Assembly (NCBI GenBank): GCA_016930435.1
Contig: JAFGGQ010000010.1
Coordinates: forward strand, 1-63,753
Direction: 5' to 3'
Length of the DNA stretch: 63,753 bases
Origin: a bacterium
GTDB taxonomy: Bacteria; UBP14; UBA6098; JAFGQG01
Positions within the stretch are counted from its first letter, which is position 1, and each line of letters begins with the position of its first letter. Shown here piece by piece: positions 1-9,239 of the stretch. The notes beneath the pieces were generated by a model that had not been told where the DNA came from, did no database searches, and saw nothing but the letters and a program-made list of their open reading frames with translations. The position numbers and the translations under genes were made by a program.

Positions 1-773
1 AGGATTCCCATAATTCGTTACTTTGTATTGGATTAGACCCTGTTATCAGCAAGCTTCCGGAGAGTTTTCAAAAGCAGGAATATCCTTTTTTTGAATTCAA
101 CAAGACCATTATAGACGCTACTTCAGACCTGGTATGCTGTTATAAGCCCAACATAGCTTTTTATGAAGCTTATGGTATAGATGGCTTAAGATCGTTAAAG
201 CTTACCTGTGATTATTTAAAGGGGAAGGTCCCCATTTTATTGGACAGCAAAAGGGGTGACATCGGCCATTCTTCGGCCAGTTATGCAAAAGCCATCTTTG
301 AGTATTATCAGGCGGATGCCACAACGGTGAGTCCTTATTTGGGGAGTGATTCTATTTTTCCTTTTGCGGAATACCGTGATAAGGGAATATTTGTACTGGC
401 TTTAACCTCCAATGCAGGTGTAGAGGATTTTCAGTATCTGGATACGGGTGGGCTTAAGTTATATCAGGAAGTAGCCCGGAAAACAGAGGTTTGGAATCAA
501 AAATATAGCAATTTGGGATTGGTAACCGGAGCGACTCATCCGGAGGAATTGGCCCGGGTTCGGGAACAAGCGCCCAATCTCCCATTTCTGATACCCGGTA
601 TCGGAGCGCAGAAAGGGGAGATTGAACCCACATTGAAATTCGGCAGTACGGTCTCCGGATTTAAACCACTTATAGTAGTAGCGCGTTCTATAATCTATGC
701 CGATTCCAGCCGTGATTTCAGCGCTGCGGTCAGAGAGGCGGCTATGAAATACAGAACCTTATTAACCATTTAA
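1..773 (+). CDS. pyrF: Orotidine 5'-phosphate decarboxylase, 5' end cut off by the window
   Basis: Decarboxylates OMP to UMP, the last step of de novo pyrimidine synthesis in the cytoplasm. The frame is open from base 3 with no start inside the window, so the N-terminus is missing. The visible part begins with a CIGLDP motif, followed by KPNIAFYE, the catalytic DSKRGDIG block (Lys and Asp pair, near base 240) and a late GIGAQKG phosphate-binding loop. This spacing matches the mycobacterial/archaeal-type (subfamily 2) PyrF rather than the E. coli type. The TTG at 240 lies inside the catalytic motif and is not a real start. It is followed 9 bp later by pyrE, with an AAAGGAG ribosome binding site between them, so the two pyrimidine genes are probably one transcript. 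Confidence 0.93.
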   Translation, partial: DSHNSLLCIGLDPVISKLPESFQKQEYPFFEFNKTIIDATSDLVCCYKPNIAFYEAYGIDGLRSLKLTCDYLKGKVPILLDSKRGDIGHSSASYAKAIFEYYQADATTVSPYLGSDSIFPFAEYRDKGIFVLALTSNAGVEDFQYLDTGGLKLYQEVARKTEVWNQKYSNLGLVTGATHPEELARVREQAPNLPFLIPGIGAQKGEIEPTLKFGSTVSGFKPLIVVARSIIYADSSRDFSAAVREAAMKYRTLLTI

Positions 774-782
774 AGGAGTATC

Positions 783-1358
783 ATGTCAGACCAAATTATG
801 GATATCTTTTTAAGGACAGGGGCTTTAATGGAGGGCCATTTCGTATTGACTTCCGGTCTTCATAGTGGCAAGTACTTTCAATGTGCGCAGCTTCTCCAGT
901 ACCCGGACTACACCGAGTTTGCAGCCCGGGAATTACTCCTCAAACTATCCCCGCTTCAGGTTGACCTGGTGATCTCCCCCGCCCTGGGCGGTATTGTTAT
1001 TGGTTATGAAGTAGCCCGTCAACTGGGGGTAAGATCCATTTTTGCGGAACGGAAGGAAGGTCCGTTGGTTCTGCGCCGGGGTTTCAAGATCGAAAAAGGC
1101 GAGAAATGCCTGGTTATTGAAGACGTGGTGACCACCGGGGGCTCCACTCAGGAAGTTATCGATGTTGTACTGGCCAATGGCGGTGAGGTTGCTGCGGCCG
1201 GCGTGCTGGTTGACAGGAGTGGAGGACGGGCAAACTTCCGATATAAAATGGCCAGTTTGATCCAGGTTGATGTAAAGAACTGGCAGCCCGATGAATGCCC
1301 CCTATGTAAGCAGAACATTCCTTTTGACAAGCCAGGGAGCAGACCGATTAAACGTTAG
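783..1358 (+). CDS. pyrE: Orotate phosphoribosyltransferase
   Basis: Joins orotate to PRPP to give OMP, the substrate of the PyrF encoded just upstream. It is 191 aa, close to the short PyrE class. The type I PRTase fold shows the N-terminal hood with [12 protein letters not shown], the flexible catalytic loop region FAERKEGPL, and the PRPP-binding stretch [12 protein letters not shown]. The C-terminus carries a [10 protein letters not shown] segment, a short cysteine pair seen in some PyrE proteins. The ATG has a good AAAGGAG site. The stop codon overlaps the stop region of the convergent recA by 4 bp, leaving no room for a separate terminator between them. Confidence 0.95.
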   Translation: MSDQIMDIFLRTGALMEGHFVLTSGLHSGKYFQCAQLLQYPDYTEFAARELLLKLSPLQVDLVISPALGGIVIGYEVARQLGVRSIFAERKEGPLVLRRGFKIEKGEKCLVIEDVVTTGGSTQEVIDVVLANGGEVAAAGVLVDRSGGRANFRYKMASLIQVDVKNWQPDECPLCKQNIPFDKPGSRPIKR

Positions 1359-2419
1359 GATTTTCCACCTTTATCCTTGGATTCAGCCTTTGCCGGTTCA
1401 TCTGCTGGTTTGTCGTCAGCAGGTATCAAACCCATTTCCTTTCGAATGGCAATTTCGATCTTCTTAGCGATATCGGGGTTTTCCTTAAGGAACATCCGGG
1501 CATTTTCCCTGCCCTGACCCAATCTCTCCTCCCCCATGGAATACCAGATTCCGCTTTTCTGCAGGATACCCATTTCCGCCCCATAATCGATCAATTCACC
1601 CTCTTTGGATATCCCTTCACCATAGAGCAGATCAAAGGTCGCCTCCTTAAAAGGAGGCGCCACCTTATTTTTGACTACGGTTACTACAGCCACCATACCG
1701 GTTGCTTTTTCCTTATCTTTAATTGATGTTGTTCGCCTGATCTTCATTCGTATTGAGGCATAGAATTTAAGCGCGGTTCCTCCGGATGTGGTTTCGGGAT
1801 TCCCGAAGAAGGTTCCGATTTTCATTCGTGTCTGATTGATAAAAACTACGGCGGTTTTGGATTTGCTTATCGCTGCGGTAAGTTTGCGGAGGGCTTGTGA
1901 CATCAGCCGTGCCTGCAGTCCAACATGAGCATCGCCCATCTGGCCCTCTAATTCCGCCCGGGGGACCAGCGCTGCCACCGAATCAATAACAATTACATCG
2001 ATTACACCGCAGCGAACCAGGGTTTCAGCTATCTCCAGGGCCTGCTCGCCCGAATCCGGCTGAGATACCCAAAGGTTCTCAACATCAACACCCAAACACC
2101 TTGCGTAATTAGGGTCTAAAGCGTGTTCAGCATCGATAAAGGCTGCTGTCCCACCCGTATTCTGGGCTTCTGCAATAACATGCAAGGCCAGGGTGGTTTT
2201 GCCCGAAGACTCCGGTCCGAAAATCTCGATAACCCTACCCCGGGGAACACCACCCACACCCAGCGCAAGGTCCAATCCAAGTGAACCAGTGGAGATTACC
2301 GGTATGGCTAATCTGGAAAAACTATCCCCCAATTTCATAATAGAACCCTTCCCAAATTGCTTCTCTATCTGCGAAAGCGCTATTTCAAGCGACTTTGCCC
2401 GTTGATCTTGCTTTTCCAT
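1355..2419 (-). CDS. recA: RecA recombinase
   Basis: ATP-dependent strand-exchange protein for homologous recombination and the SOS response. At 354 aa it has standard length. Walker A is GPESSGKT at residues 68-75. The KTAVVFINQ segment, the L2-like [14 protein letters not shown] stretch and the [10 protein letters not shown] region are all present. The C-terminal tail is short, rich in Asp, Glu and Lys, and ends in DKGGKS, as is usual. The ATG is preceded by AAAGGAG. A promoter and an inverted repeat lie 60-85 bp upstream (see separate entries). The gene sits downstream of pgpA-cinA-thpR, a gene order common in bacteria, and converges on pyrE with a 4 bp overlap. Confidence 0.98.
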   Translation of the reverse strand: MEKQDQRAKSLEIALSQIEKQFGKGSIMKLGDSFSRLAIPVISTGSLGLDLALGVGGVPRGRVIEIFGPESSGKTTLALHVIAEAQNTGGTAAFIDAEHALDPNYARCLGVDVENLWVSQPDSGEQALEIAETLVRCGVIDVIVIDSVAALVPRAELEGQMGDAHVGLQARLMSQALRKLTAAISKSKTAVVFINQTRMKIGTFFGNPETTSGGTALKFYASIRMKIRRTTSIKDKEKATGMVAVVTVVKNKVAPPFKEATFDLLYGEGISKEGELIDYGAEMGILQKSGIWYSMGEERLGQGRENARMFLKENPDIAKKIEIAIRKEMGLIPADDKPADEPAKAESKDKGGKS

Positions 2420-2477
2420 CGTTATTTCTCCTTTGCAATGATAATTTGTAAAGATTGGAAAATCAAACTATAGTTAA

Positions 2478-2506
2478 ATAATGTATGACAATCTGCCATT
2501 TGTCAA
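2478..2506 (-). promoter_or_regulatory. recA promoter
   Basis: On the minus strand, TTGACA (2501-2506) is separated by 17 bp from CATTAT (2478-2483). The -35 is a perfect sigma70 match and the -10 matches four of six bases. This gives recA its own start of transcription, about 50 nt upstream of the ATG, independent of thpR. This is a reading of consensus sequence, not a mapped start. Confidence 0.6.
2486..2505. promoter_or_regulatory. Inverted repeat overlapping the recA promoter, candidate SOS operator
   Basis: A perfect 6-bp inverted repeat, TGACAA-N8-TTGTCA, covers the -35 box and the spacer of the recA promoter. A dyad at this place is where a LexA-type repressor would block polymerase. 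The sequence matches neither the E. coli CTG-N10-CAG box nor the Bacillus CGAAC-N4-GTTCG box. No lexA gene is present in the window, so the link is an inference. Confidence 0.4.
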
Positions 2507-2542
2507 ACAAAAACTGCTCACCCGGCTAATTAGAAACGAAGA

Positions 2543-3121
2543 TTATTGCCCTCCCAGAATATATTCACCCAGGGGTTCATAAATGGAGCCCCCCGGGGAA
2601 AGAGTGCTTTTCATAAAAACCAGGCGGTCTGCCTGGAATTCCTTAACCGGGACCTTTAAATCCTCGATCTTCCGGAGAAGCAATGTTCCATTTTCCGGGT
2701 TTCTAACCCTTCCCAGGGTAAGATGTGGAGAGAATCTCCTGTCCTCGGGTGGGAATCCCATCCGGGCGCAAATTTGTATAACAGCATTAGCCAGGTTTGT
2801 CAATTGGTCTATTTCACCTGAAAAACCTGTCCAGACGACCCTGGGGAAGCGTGAAGAACCGAATGTGCCCAGGCTACCGGTACTCAGGTTCAACGGTTCA
2901 AATCCCTGAACCAGGTTCTCCAGAGATTTTCCGATCCCCCCTACCTGTTGAGGCTGAATATCACCCAGAAATTTCAGGGTAAGGTGCATATTTTCAGCCT
3001 TCACCCAGCTCACCTTTACGGGCAACCGTTTTAATTTTTGGATTAGCTCCCGGTATATCAACATCTGGATTGCAGCGGGTATCTCCAGGGCAATAAAAGA
3101 CCTTATACTATCGTTTAACAT
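2543..3121 (-). CDS. thpR: RNA 2',3'-cyclic phosphodiesterase (LigT/ThpR family)
   Basis: Member of the 2H phosphoesterase superfamily that opens 2',3'-cyclic phosphates on RNA. Both catalytic HxTx motifs are present: HLTL at residues 46-49 and HLTL within SPHLTLGRV near residue 133. The protein is 192 aa, the normal size. It starts 8 bp after the cinA stop and belongs to the pgpA-cinA-thpR run. The in vivo substrate of this family in bacteria is poorly defined. Confidence 0.93.
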   Translation of the reverse strand: MLNDSIRSFIALEIPAAIQMLIYRELIQKLKRLPVKVSWVKAENMHLTLKFLGDIQPQQVGGIGKSLENLVQGFEPLNLSTGSLGTFGSSRFPRVVWTGFSGEIDQLTNLANAVIQICARMGFPPEDRRFSPHLTLGRVRNPENGTLLLRKIEDLKVPVKEFQADRLVFMKSTLSPGGSIYEPLGEYILGGQ

Positions 3122-3129
3122 TTCATTTC

Positions 3130-4377
3130 CTATACCTTTTGCGAGCCATTTATAAATTCAAAATCAATAAGGGCCTCATTTAGTTCAAGCCAAAGCAAAA
3201 AGAGACCGGCATTCCGGGTTTTGTCGCGGACCTGCTTCCGGTTACCGCTGAAATTATATTTACGGCAGTAAGTTTGGTCGTGCTTATCCAGGGCGATATA
3301 AACCGTACCGACCGGCTTTTCCGGGGTGCCACCGGCAGGCCCAGCAATTCCGGTTATCCCTATACCATAATGAGTTTTACTCAAGATTCGGATTCTTTGG
3401 GCCATAGTGCAGGCAGCTTCCTTACTGACCGCCCCATACTCCTTTAGAATACTGGGTTCCACCCCCAGACTGCTGACCTTTTGTTCATTACTATATGCAA
3501 CAATACCCAGGCTGAAGAAATGGGAAGCCCCCGGCACGTTTACCAGTGCAGCGGCTAATAAGCCCCCCGTACAAGATTCAGCCGTTGAAACTGACCGTTT
3601 TTTTGTTTCGAGCTTCTGGCCAATTACATCCTCTAATTCCAGCCAGGATTGGGCATAGGTAAACCAGCCCAGGGCTTTCTTAAGCTTTCCTGAGTATTCG
3701 ACCAAGCTAGACCGGTAGGTTTGAGTAGCGGTGAGCACCAGATCCACACCCTTTTCATCCGGATAATAAGCGATTTCCACCCCTATTGGCTGCGGATATT
3801 GTTGGACCAGTTTTTGGAGCTGTATCTCCCGAATCTCTGCCGTTCGGATTATTTCCAGATACTTTTCGCGGCACTGCTGACGGCTGACCAAGCGTGGCAA
3901 CACCTCTTCCCGCAAAATGGCCTCCATTTCCAGGGGCACTCCCGGCAGGCAATAAAGCTGTTTATCAACCCTTTCAAGATATATCCCCGGCGCATATCCG
4001 AGGTGGTTGGGCAACCATTCCGATCCTGATGGCTTCAGTGCTACACGTTGATAACCATCTTCAAAGAGACCAAATTTTTTCAGTGTCTTCAGAAAAGCCT
4101 TGTCTTCTTTTAGGGTTACCTTTAAAAACTTGGCGAGGCCCTCCCGGGTCAGATCATCGCTAGTCGAACCTAAACCACCGGTAGTTATGATGATGTCCGC
4201 CCGGGAAAAAGCTTCCTCTAAAACACGGGCAATATTGTCAGGGTCATCACCTACCGAGGTATGCTGAATAATTTCCAGAGCCAGCGGAGTGAGGTATTTA
4301 ACCACTGTTCTATAATTTAAATCGACAGTACCCCCCCGGATCAATTCGTTTCCTATAGTGATGATCTCTGCTTTCAT
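3130..4377 (-). CDS. cinA: CinA, nicotinamide-nucleotide amidase / competence-damage protein
   Basis: Two-domain CinA. The N-terminal MoaB/MogA-like domain begins MKAEIITIGNELIRG and carries the ITTGGLGSTSDDLTREG motif. The C-terminal amidase domain (STAESCTGGLLAAALV, GIGITGIAGPAGGTPEKPVGTV) deamidates nicotinamide mononucleotide in pyridine nucleotide salvage. I placed the start at 4377 rather than at the longer in-frame 4434. The 4377 ATG gives the family N-terminus and overlaps the pgpA stop as ATGA, a typical translational coupling. The resulting protein is 415 aa, the usual size. Confidence 0.94.
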   Translation of the reverse strand: MKAEIITIGNELIRGGTVDLNYRTVVKYLTPLALEIIQHTSVGDDPDNIARVLEEAFSRADIIITTGGLGSTSDDLTREGLAKFLKVTLKEDKAFLKTLKKFGLFEDGYQRVALKPSGSEWLPNHLGYAPGIYLERVDKQLYCLPGVPLEMEAILREEVLPRLVSRQQCREKYLEIIRTAEIREIQLQKLVQQYPQPIGVEIAYYPDEKGVDLVLTATQTYRSSLVEYSGKLKKALGWFTYAQSWLELEDVIGQKLETKKRSVSTAESCTGGLLAAALVNVPGASHFFSLGIVAYSNEQKVSSLGVEPSILKEYGAVSKEAACTMAQRIRILSKTHYGIGITGIAGPAGGTPEKPVGTVYIALDKHDQTYCRKYNFSGNRKQVRDKTRNAGLFLLWLELNEALIDFEFINGSQKV

Positions 4378-4841
4378 AGGCGGTTCAAAAGGCACCCGCT
4401 GAGGCCGGGAGTAATTATCAATATACCCAGGCAAAGATTGGTATAAACCCCGGCGAAAAGGTCGTCAAGTAATATTCCCAATCCACCGTTAAAATTCTCC
4501 ATTTGTTTCACCGGGAATGGTTTCAGGATATCAAAGGTTCTGAACAGGACAAAACCGAGAACGAAAATAATCAGTCCTTTAGGGATAAAGAGAAAACTGA
4601 GCATAATTCCCATTGCTTCATCCAGGATTATATGGGGACTGTCTCCTTCCCACCGGATGCCGGCCTGGTGGCAGAAAAGTGCGGCTAAAGGGATGGATAA
4701 CAGCAGGGCTACCACATACCACGGTGACATGGTATCTATCCAGAAATACAGTATTAAGGCTGTCAGCAGGCTACCTGCAGTGCCCGGAGCCAGTGGTAAA
4801 TAACCCAACCCGAAAAGAGAAGCGAATATCTTCCAGAACAT
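4374..4841 (-). CDS. pgpA: Phosphatidylglycerophosphatase A
   Basis: Removes the phosphate from phosphatidylglycerol phosphate at the inner membrane. It is 155 aa with about four hydrophobic segments. It carries the family signatures GYLPLAPGTAGSLLT near the N-terminus and the central IILDEAMG, followed by FNGGLGILLDDLFAG with acidic catalytic residues. The stop overlaps the cinA start (ATGA). It follows pilT by about 76 bp. Confidence 0.93.
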   Translation of the reverse strand: MFWKIFASLFGLGYLPLAPGTAGSLLTALILYFWIDTMSPWYVVALLLSIPLAALFCHQAGIRWEGDSPHIILDEAMGIMLSFLFIPKGLIIFVLGFVLFRTFDILKPFPVKQMENFNGGLGILLDDLFAGVYTNLCLGILIITPGLSGCLLNRL

Positions 4842-4917
4842 AATACCGGTTCTTTTCCTTAGTCATGGTGTCAATTATTAGCTGATAAAGGCGATAGTAG
4901 TCCCCTCCCGGTGGGAT

Positions 4918-5991
4918 CTACAATTCCTCTCCGAAGTTTAACGCTCTTTTAAAATCTGCCGGGGAAGAGCAATTGAGTAAGGCTTCGTCTTTGGTTATCA
5001 AACCATCCTTGAATATCTTCATGATGGCCTGGTCGAAGGTCTGCATATTATACTCAGTTTTTCCCTGGGCTATAAAGCGATGGATCTGGTTTATCTTATC
5101 GGATTCGAGGATACAGGATTGTATCGTTGAGGTAACGGTCATGGCTTCAGCTGCCAGGGCTCTTCCCACCCCTTTCTTCAGTTTGAGAAGACGTTGCGAA
5201 ATCACACCTACCAGGTTGGATGCCAGTTGGGAGCGGATCTGGGGTTGCTGGTGAGGCGGGAAATAATTTATCAAGGCGGAGATGGTCTCCACGGCATTAG
5301 TAGTATGGAAGCTGGAGAACACCAGATGGCCCGTGGAGACGGCCCGGAGAGCAGTTGCGATGGTTTCAGAATCCCTCATCTCCCCGATTAGAAGAACATC
5401 CGGGTCCTCTCGCATAGCCGACTTGAGTGCGACCAGAAAGGATGGGGTGTCCACTCCAACCTCCCGTTGATTAATTACGCTTTTAATATCAGAATGTACA
5501 AACTCGATAGGGTCTTCAATAGTAATTATATGCGCCTTTATACTCTTATTGATATAATCTATCATGGAGGCAAGTGTAGTAGTTTTTCCGCTTCCTGTGG
5601 GTCCGGTAACCAGGATTAATCCTCTTTTCTCAAGGCAAAAGCTTTTAGCCAGGGGGGGTATTCCCAGATGCTCCATAGTCGGGATATAGTAGGGTATATA
5701 GCGCATAGCTATGGAGAAATTACCCTGCTGCCGGTAAATATTAACCCGGAAACGGGCTTTATCTTGAATGGTGTAAGTAGTATCGATCTCGGTCAGGGAA
5801 CGAAAATTTCGCATAGCTGAACGGTTCAGGAATGTAAAGGTAAGGGATGCGGTGTCCCGGGGGTTTAATGAGGGGCCCTTGGTGATCAGAAGATTTCCGT
5901 CAATGCGAAGAATCGGAGGGCTTCCTACTTTGAAATGAATGTCCGAAGTCCCCTTTTGAATTACACTCAGTAAAAAACTGTCTAAATCCAT
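4918..5991 (-). CDS. pilT: Twitching-motility / pilus retraction ATPase PilT
   Basis: Hexameric ATPase of the secretion-ATPase superfamily that depolymerises type IV pili. It is 357 aa. The N-terminal PAS-like domain starts with SDIHFKVGSPP. Walker A is GPTGSGKTT at residues 130-138. The Asp box (TIEDPIEFVH), the Walker B region REDPDVLLIGEMRD and the His box with SFHTTNAVETI follow. The PilT AIRNLIRE motif is not obvious, so a PilU-like or general type IV pilus ATPase role remains possible. No pilin genes lie nearby. A GAGGATC ribosome binding site precedes the ATG, and the gene lies 24 bp after ftsK. Confidence 0.9.
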   Translation of the reverse strand: MDLDSFLLSVIQKGTSDIHFKVGSPPILRIDGNLLITKGPSLNPRDTASLTFTFLNRSAMRNFRSLTEIDTTYTIQDKARFRVNIYRQQGNFSIAMRYIPYYIPTMEHLGIPPLAKSFCLEKRGLILVTGPTGSGKTTTLASMIDYINKSIKAHIITIEDPIEFVHSDIKSVINQREVGVDTPSFLVALKSAMREDPDVLLIGEMRDSETIATALRAVSTGHLVFSSFHTTNAVETISALINYFPPHQQPQIRSQLASNLVGVISQRLLKLKKGVGRALAAEAMTVTSTIQSCILESDKINQIHRFIAQGKTEYNMQTFDQAIMKIFKDGLITKDEALLNCSSPADFKRALNFGEEL

Positions 5992-6015
5992 AATGATCCT
6001 CGTTTTTTATAAAGT

Positions 6016-8577
6016 TTATTCATTCTCTGCTTTAAGTTCATCCAGGTAGTCCAGATCATCGACCAATACTTCACGGGCTTTGCTGCCCCGGAAGGGGCCA
6101 ACAATACAGGCATCTTCCAGTTGGTCAATGAGGCTGGCGGCTCTGGTATAACCAATTCTTAATTTCCGTTGCAGGAGTGAACTGGAGCCCTTCTGGGAAA
6201 GGATAACCAGTTTAGCGGCTTCGAAGAAAAGCTCATCACGTTCTTCTGATTCTAATTGCCGGGCTTCCATTTCCCGGAAGGAGAGCATTTCCTCTTTATA
6301 GGGATTATCAAATTGTTTCAGAAAATCTACCAGCCTTTCCGTTTCAGCGGTAGAGATAAAGCTTCCATGAACCCTGATGGGGTCGGCGCTGCCGGGAGGC
6401 AGATATAGTAGGTCTCCATTTCCCAGCAGTTTTTCTGCTCCGCTGGTATCCAGTATGGTTCGTGAATCGACTTTTTGTCGTACTTTAAAGGCGATCCGGC
6501 AGGGGAAATTTGCCTTGATCAAGCCGGTCAGCACATCAACTGAAGGGCGCTGAGTCGCCACGATAAGGTGTATCCCTACCGCTCTCGATTTCTGGGCAAT
6601 ACGGGCTATTGGGGTTTCGATCTCACTGGAGATCACCGACATCAGATCCGCCAGTTCGTCTATAACTATCACGATATAGGGTAAAAATTCCAGGTCGATA
6701 TCCAGTTCCTGTTCAAGCTTTTTATTATATTCCTCAATTTTCCGAACTCCGGCTTCAGCCAGCAAGATGTAACGCCTCTCCATCTCATCTACTGCCCACT
6801 GCAAGGCTAAAACAGTATCATCAGGTTCGTTCACTACTTTTGATCGGAGATAAGGAATATCATTGTAAATGGAAAGTTCAAGACGTTTTGGGTCGATCAT
6901 GATGAACTGGACCAACTCCGGGGAGGTTTTATAAATAATGCTTGTAATGATTGTATTTATGCCCACGGATTTGCCCGAGCCGGTCGCTCCTGCTATCAAT
7001 AAATGGGGCATTTTAGTGAGGTCCACTACGAAGGGAAGACCGCCAACCGTTTTCCCCAGTGCTATTGTAAGGTCGGTTTTACATTCCTGGAACTTTGAGG
7101 TGTTCAATATTTCCCTGATATAGACCATTTCTGGTTGTTCGTTGGGGATTTCGATGCCTACGGCTCCTTTACCCGGAATAGGAGCAACGATCCTAATATC
7201 CTGGGCGCGCAGGGCTAACGCCAGATCATCCGCAAGGGTAACAATACGATTGACCTTCACCCCAGGGGCGGGTTCCAGTTCATATCGGGTAATCACCGGA
7301 CCGGGATTAATCTCCGAAATAGTGCCCTCCACTCCAAAGCTCCTTAAGGTATCGATCAGCAACCTTCCCTGCTGTTTGAGTTCATAATCGCTGATCCTCT
7401 GTTCAGAGGGCGGTTTACTGTTTAAAAGGCTCAACGGGGGCGATTGGAAATCAGGGATCTTACGCGATGCGCTATCTGCCATTGAAGGCTTGGGTGGATT
7501 CTTGGACTGCTGGAAAGAACCCTGAAACCGGTTGACCCGGATATCCTCCGGGGAAGAAGAACTGCCCCGGTACTCCTCGACCGGCCCTAAGGAAGCAGTG
7601 GGTTGCTGCTCAATAAAATCGGATTCCTGGAGAACCTCCTCCATTTTTTTATGTTCTTCGCTATTCCGAACCTCCCATTGCTCATCAAGTTCGGGAAGGT
7701 TATCACTTTCCGGCTCTGAAACAGCTCTCTGTTGATCGATTTTCATTTCCCGCACCCGGATACGGGGGTTCTTTACCAGTTGCGGTGGAATAAACGTCAT
7801 TTCCATTGCATTCCCAGGAATGTTTTCCTCCACATCCTCCTCCCGGACTTCTTCTTTCTTTGAAGAGATGGCAGGATTGATGGTTGGAATTGGTTTTTCC
7901 TCCGGGCTATGTAGGGTAATATCCCTCTTTATGCGCGATAGTTGTTTATCTTTGTATTCCTGGATCAGCGACTCACGGGCTTTTTGTTTACGTTCACGGG
8001 ATTCCAAACGACGGTCCTTCAGATTTCGGAATAGACCCGTTACAATGCCTCCGGTAAACCGAAAGGGCTCACGAAAATCGAATCCGGTAACAAATCCAAG
8101 GAAGGCGATGAACAGGATAATGACTACAAAGTAAGCTCCTACTGCTCCGAACAGGTCTTGAGCAAGTAAGGCCAGTTGCAGGCCCATCTCCCCGGTTAGA
8201 AAAAAGGAGATTTCTTTCCCTGCCATGCTTACAAGAGTAGCAATAAGGATAAAAAAAACGGTTATGATAGCAGTAATCTTGAGAATATCCGTAAATTTCC
8301 GTTTAGCCAGTCGCTGTATTCCCCAATAGAGCAGCAGAAAGGGCAATATCAAAGAAAATATTCCCATGAAGGAATGAAGGGCGAAGGCCACCAAAGCCCC
8401 CAAACGCCCTCCGTAATTATTAACTTTCTGAGAAAATTGCGTTATGCTGATATGATTGGAATAATCTGACTTGTCATAAGAGATCAAGCTTAATAAAACC
8501 AGAATACTGAAAAGTATAAAAAGCAGCCCGGATATAAGCCGGGATTTTTTTTTGATGAACCTGAGCATTTTTCTCAC
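6016..8577 (-). CDS. ftsK: DNA translocase FtsK/SpoIIIE
   Basis: Septal DNA pump that clears chromosomes from the division plane. It is 853 aa. Four N-terminal membrane spans lie near residues 12-33, 61-85, 100-120 and 140-163. A charged, Pro/Ser-rich linker runs to about 385. The alpha-beta motor has Walker A GATGSGKS at 530-537, VIVIDELADL as Walker B, and IHLIVATQRPSVDVLTG. A C-terminal winged-helix gamma domain (RIGYTRAASLIDQLE) would read polarity sequences. The track start is a GTG (8577); an ATG three codons later (8568) is equally possible, and neither has a strong Shine-Dalgarno. A run of nine A residues codes for three lysines just after the start. Confidence 0.95.
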   Translation of the reverse strand: MRKMLRFIKKKSRLISGLLFILFSILVLLSLISYDKSDYSNHISITQFSQKVNNYGGRLGALVAFALHSFMGIFSLILPFLLLYWGIQRLAKRKFTDILKITAIITVFFILIATLVSMAGKEISFFLTGEMGLQLALLAQDLFGAVGAYFVVIILFIAFLGFVTGFDFREPFRFTGGIVTGLFRNLKDRRLESRERKQKARESLIQEYKDKQLSRIKRDITLHSPEEKPIPTINPAISSKKEEVREEDVEENIPGNAMEMTFIPPQLVKNPRIRVREMKIDQQRAVSEPESDNLPELDEQWEVRNSEEHKKMEEVLQESDFIEQQPTASLGPVEEYRGSSSSPEDIRVNRFQGSFQQSKNPPKPSMADSASRKIPDFQSPPLSLLNSKPPSEQRISDYELKQQGRLLIDTLRSFGVEGTISEINPGPVITRYELEPAPGVKVNRIVTLADDLALALRAQDIRIVAPIPGKGAVGIEIPNEQPEMVYIREILNTSKFQECKTDLTIALGKTVGGLPFVVDLTKMPHLLIAGATGSGKSVGINTIITSIIYKTSPELVQFIMIDPKRLELSIYNDIPYLRSKVVNEPDDTVLALQWAVDEMERRYILLAEAGVRKIEEYNKKLEQELDIDLEFLPYIVIVIDELADLMSVISSEIETPIARIAQKSRAVGIHLIVATQRPSVDVLTGLIKANFPCRIAFKVRQKVDSRTILDTSGAEKLLGNGDLLYLPPGSADPIRVHGSFISTAETERLVDFLKQFDNPYKEEMLSFREMEARQLESEERDELFFEAAKLVILSQKGSSSLLQRKLRIGYTRAASLIDQLEDACIVGPFRGSKAREVLVDDLDYLDELKAENE

Positions 8578-8610
8578 GGTTAAATTAGAATCTTTAATAT
8601 GTTTTGATTT

Positions 8611-8639
8611 AATATAACTTGATATTAAGATTCAGTCAA
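8611..8639 (-). promoter_or_regulatory. ftsK promoter
   Basis: On the minus strand, TTGACT (8634-8639), a 17 bp spacer and TATATT (8611-8616). Ten of twelve bases match the sigma70 consensus at ideal spacing. It sits in the 80 bp gap after nadD and would start transcription of ftsK, pilT and the genes below. Confidence 0.6.
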
Positions 8640-8657
8640 CAAAAATGAATTTATAAT

Positions 8658-9239
8658 TTAGAGGTAAAGCTTATGAGAACTAATATACCGGGAAACAACG
8701 GGTGGGACAAGGTATCTGATAGACTTTCGATTTTTAACCCTTTCCCGTATGATAGTGGAGGAAATATCGATCAGGGGGCAGGAAGAAAGCAATATTCTAT
8801 CCCGAATCCCATTTTCAGCATCCTGTGAAGGATAATTTTTCCTGGGGATCACCACGATCTTTGCGTACTCCCAGAGTTGTTCCCATTTGTGCCAGGATTT
8901 AATTTCCAGAAGGCTATCGGAACCTATCAGAAGATAGAACTGATCCCCTTGCCGGCTTCGTGATCGAATGGTTTTAAGAACTTCCACGGTATAGGATGAT
9001 TGGCCGTCTTCGAATTCCAGGTCGCCGATCTGGAAAGCGGGATTATCCTCGACTGCACTGCGGGTCATCTCCAAACGGTCCTGTGGGGCACTCATCATTC
9101 TATATTCTTTGTGAGGCGGATTGAAGGCTACCAGAAAGATAATCCTATCGAGTTGAAATTCTTCCCGAACATATTCAGCTATGACCAAATGGCCTATATG
9201 CAGAGGGTCAAAGCTGCCCCCTAAAATACCCCATTTCAC
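8658..9239 (-). CDS. nadD: Nicotinate-nucleotide adenylyltransferase
   Basis: Transfers AMP to nicotinate mononucleotide in NAD synthesis. The family N-terminus is KWGILGGSFDPLHIGH, with the nucleotidyltransferase HxGH box, and the C-terminal ISSTIIRERV motif binds the phosphates. The open frame extends upstream to 9392, but I start at the GTG at 9239. That puts the first motif at the very N-terminus, gives a 193 aa protein of normal size, and makes GTGA overlap the stop of the bamD-like gene. It shares a pyridine-nucleotide theme with nearby cinA, probably by chance. Confidence 0.93.
   Translation of the reverse strand: MKWGILGGSFDPLHIGHLVIAEYVREEFQLDRIIFLVAFNPPHKEYRMMSAPQDRLEMTRSAVEDNPAFQIGDLEFEDGQSSYTVEVLKTIRSRSRQGDQFYLLIGSDSLLEIKSWHKWEQLWEYAKIVVIPRKNYPSQDAENGIRDRILLSSCPLIDISSTIIRERVKNRKSIRYLVPPVVSRYISSHKLYL

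Noticed and set aside
240-773. A 177-codon gene starting at the TTG at 240
   Set aside because: The frame is open back to base 3 and the TTG lies within the PyrF catalytic motif, so this is the end of a longer pyrF.
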